Shown: one piece after another, positions 62,755 through 64,000 of the stretch
Layout of the letters: each line of letters starts with the position of its first letter
How positions within the stretch are numbered: position 1 is the stretch's first letter
Assembly (NCBI RefSeq): GCF_022869785.1
Contig: NZ_CP094997.1
Coordinates: 3,596,001-3,660,000 of the forward strand
Length of the DNA: 64,000 nucleotides
Reading direction: 5' to 3'
From: Dyadobacter chenwenxiniae
GTDB taxonomy: Bacteria; Bacteroidota; Bacteroidia; Cytophagales; Spirosomataceae
Program-made: the position numbers and the translations under genes
The notes under the pieces: generated by a model
The model's input: only the letters and a program-made list of their open reading frames with translations
The model's database searches: none
What the model was told of the DNA's origin: nothing

Positions 62755-63369
62755 ATGAAAAGAAATATACTTTACTTACTAATCTCACTAACGTTGGCCT
62801 TACAGGGTTTAAACGCACAATCCGTCTCGAACGGCAGTCGTTTGAACATGGTCAGCAAAAAGAAACCGGCCTCCGGGGAAAACATCAAATTTTCAGGCCT
62901 GGCAACGGGTTCAAGCTATAAATTGTTGTCTTTGCAAAATCCAAAAGCACTGAATAGTTTTTACCGTTCTTTCCTTTTCTCCTCTCCAAATGCTTCTGAA
63001 AGCACGGGTGTAGCAGCAACTGAGATTGTGGAAAAGACAACGGACAGAAGACAGCCAGCGATGGAAGCGCAGATGAAAGCGGAAGAGCAGTTGTATGTAA
63101 ATGACAAAATTTCGGTTTCAAATATCTATCCCAATCCTGCCAGCGAATATGCGGATCTTGATTATAACATTACAGCAAGCATTCGTGACGCAAAAGTGAT
63201 TATATACAATGTGCTCGGTTCGCAAATGGCTGAGCTGCCCCTAAACAGAAATGACAGAAAGCTGCGTGTGAATACGAAGGATATGCCAACAGGGCTTTAT
63301 TTCTATCAATTGTCACTGGACGGTCAGAAAGTAGCCACCAAAAAAATGCTTGTACGTCATCAGCAATAG
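62755..63369 (+). CDS. Secreted protein with T9SS type A sorting domain
   Basis: A 204-residue protein with a signal peptide (ending GLNAQS). The mature N-terminal part (about 22-115) has no recognised domain. The C-terminus (about 120-200) is a type A sorting domain: VSNIYPNPASEYADLDYNI, VIIYNVLGSQMAEL and MPTGLYFYQLSLDGQKVATKKMLV (given in parts). It is expected to be exported by the T9SS and attached to the cell surface. Confidence 0.88.
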   Translation: MKRNILYLLISLTLALQGLNAQSVSNGSRLNMVSKKKPASGENIKFSGLATGSSYKLLSLQNPKALNSFYRSFLFSSPNASESTGVAATEIVEKTTDRRQPAMEAQMKAEEQLYVNDKISVSNIYPNPASEYADLDYNITASIRDAKVIIYNVLGSQMAELPLNRNDRKLRVNTKDMPTGLYFYQLSLDGQKVATKKMLVRHQQ

Positions 63370-63390
63370 GCTAATTTTTAACACTATATC

Positions 63391-63427
63391 AGCTACGCAT
63401 TCGTTATGAATGGTGTAGCTTTTTTTA
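63391..63427 (+). terminator. Intrinsic terminator after the T9SS cargo gene
   Basis: AGCTACGCATTC (63391-63402) pairs with GAATGGTGTAGCT (63408-63420) with one mismatch, followed directly by TTTTTT. It lies between the cargo gene and bamD. Confidence 0.8.
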
Positions 63428-63444
63428 TTACCTTTGCACCTAAT

Positions 63445-64000
63445 ATGCGAAAAAACAGTCCAGCAAGCTATTTCTTGCTTTTTATTGCGATCCTTGTAAT
63501 TACTTCTTGTAGTAAGTTCTCGAAGTTACAAAAGACTGGTACGGATCAGGAAAAATATGATGCCGCGATGTCCTATTACAAAAAGGGGGACTTTTACCGT
63601 TCCGGTTTACTCTTCGAAGAACTCATTCCGTTATTGAAAGGAAGTACGGAATCTGAGTTAGCGCAGTTTTATTATGCTTACACCCAATATCAGCAAGGGC
63701 AGTATAATACCAGCCAGTTTTTATTTAAAAAGTTCTTTGATACATACGCACGCAGCGATTACGCACAGGAAGCACTATACATGCATGCTTTTTCCCTGTA
63801 TAAGGACTCGTCGCCGTTCAATTTAGATCAGACCAGCACTTTCACGGCCGTTTCCGCGATGCAGGATTTTATCAACACATATCCTGAAAGTCCGTTCAGG
63901 GAAGAATGTACGCGGTATATATTAGAACTACGCTCGAAACTGGAAAAGAAAGCTTACGAGAGAGCACGCTTATACCACAAGATCAGTGACTTCAATGCAA
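63445..64000 (+). CDS. bamD: Outer membrane assembly lipoprotein BamD (partial, cut by window end)
   Basis: The frame from ATG 63445 runs open to the window edge (185 codons). It begins MRKNSPASYFLLFIAILVITSC, a lipoprotein signal with lipobox ITSC, followed by TPR-like helices (YDAAMSYYKKGDFYRSGLLFEELIPLL, ELAQFYYAYTQYQQGQYNTSQFLFKKFFDTY in parts) and FINTYPESPFREECTRYI, the BamD/YfiO signature. BamD is a subunit of the complex that folds outer membrane proteins. It follows a terminator. Confidence 0.92.
   Translation, partial: MRKNSPASYFLLFIAILVITSCSKFSKLQKTGTDQEKYDAAMSYYKKGDFYRSGLLFEELIPLLKGSTESELAQFYYAYTQYQQGQYNTSQFLFKKFFDTYARSDYAQEALYMHAFSLYKDSSPFNLDQTSTFTAVSAMQDFINTYPESPFREECTRYILELRSKLEKKAYERARLYHKISDFNA

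Noticed and set aside
1..64000. CRISPR arrays, tRNA or rRNA genes, intact insertion sequences
   Set aside because: None was seen: no regular direct repeats, no tRNA cloverleaf that I could recognise and no transposase frame.

Overview
The window comes from a member of the Bacteroidota, most likely Cytophagales (a Dyadobacter- or Spirosoma-like genome). The evidence is three proteins with type IX secretion (T9SS) type A C-terminal sorting domains, TAnnTTTG-type promoters, one-component LytTR and Reg_prop/Y_Y_Y signalling genes, OstA- and BamD-type envelope genes, and above all a type VI secretion system of the Bacteroidota class (T6SSiii: TssN and TssO present, no TssJ, TssL or TssM seen).

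Layout. 0-14.6 kb is ordinary accessory chromosome: a LytTR response regulator with its propeller-type histidine kinase, small secreted or lipoproteins, T9SS cargo including a HExxHxxGxxH metalloprotease, and two tandem SDR oxidoreductase/AraC pairs. 14.8-15.9 kb is a scarred junction holding an XRE regulator, three REP-like palindromes and what look like two decayed gene fragments.

15.9-52.8 kb is a large T6SS island with several arms. (i) A PKD-domain lipoprotein (+). (ii) A minus-strand operon (28.7 to 17.8 kb) encoding a beta-barrel, two proteins sharing a paralogous domain, an OmpA-type peptidoglycan binder, two more PKD lipoproteins, PAAR, a small unknown protein, a lipase effector, an ankyrin immunity candidate and a DUF4123 adaptor. 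(iii) A pesticin/lysozyme-like protein (+). (iv) A PAS-LuxR regulator and a soluble histidine kinase/NarL-type response regulator pair. (v) A minus-strand phospho-signalling operon (two FHA proteins with zinc ribbons, a PP2C phosphatase, a Ser/Thr kinase fused to a TonB C-terminal domain, and a gene interrupted by two +1 shifts). (vi) The structural operon (+): ClpV, TssB, TssC, Hcp, a cargo segment, VgrG, TssE, TssF, TssG, TssN, TssK and two TssO-like proteins. The cargo segment holds an M15-like peptidase, its lipoprotein immunity candidate, and a protein that appears to be a divergent CyaA/edema-factor/ExoY-type nucleotidyl cyclase.

The island seems tied together by one 20-bp palindrome, AATACGTCA-WW-TGACGTATT. 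It occurs four times, always 21-23 nt upstream of a -7 like element: before the PKD gene, between the divergent envelope operon and lysozyme gene (where it faces both ways), before the response regulator, and before clpV. This looks like a class-II activator operator for a dedicated T6SS regulon, with the local LuxR-family regulators as obvious candidates.

53-64 kb returns to chromosomal genes: a VCBS/ASPIC lipoprotein, a PadR regulator with an FtsX/MacB-type permease, tilS, an OstA-like protein, a T9SS cargo protein and the start of bamD (cut by the window edge). No rRNA, tRNA, CRISPR array or intact insertion sequence was seen.
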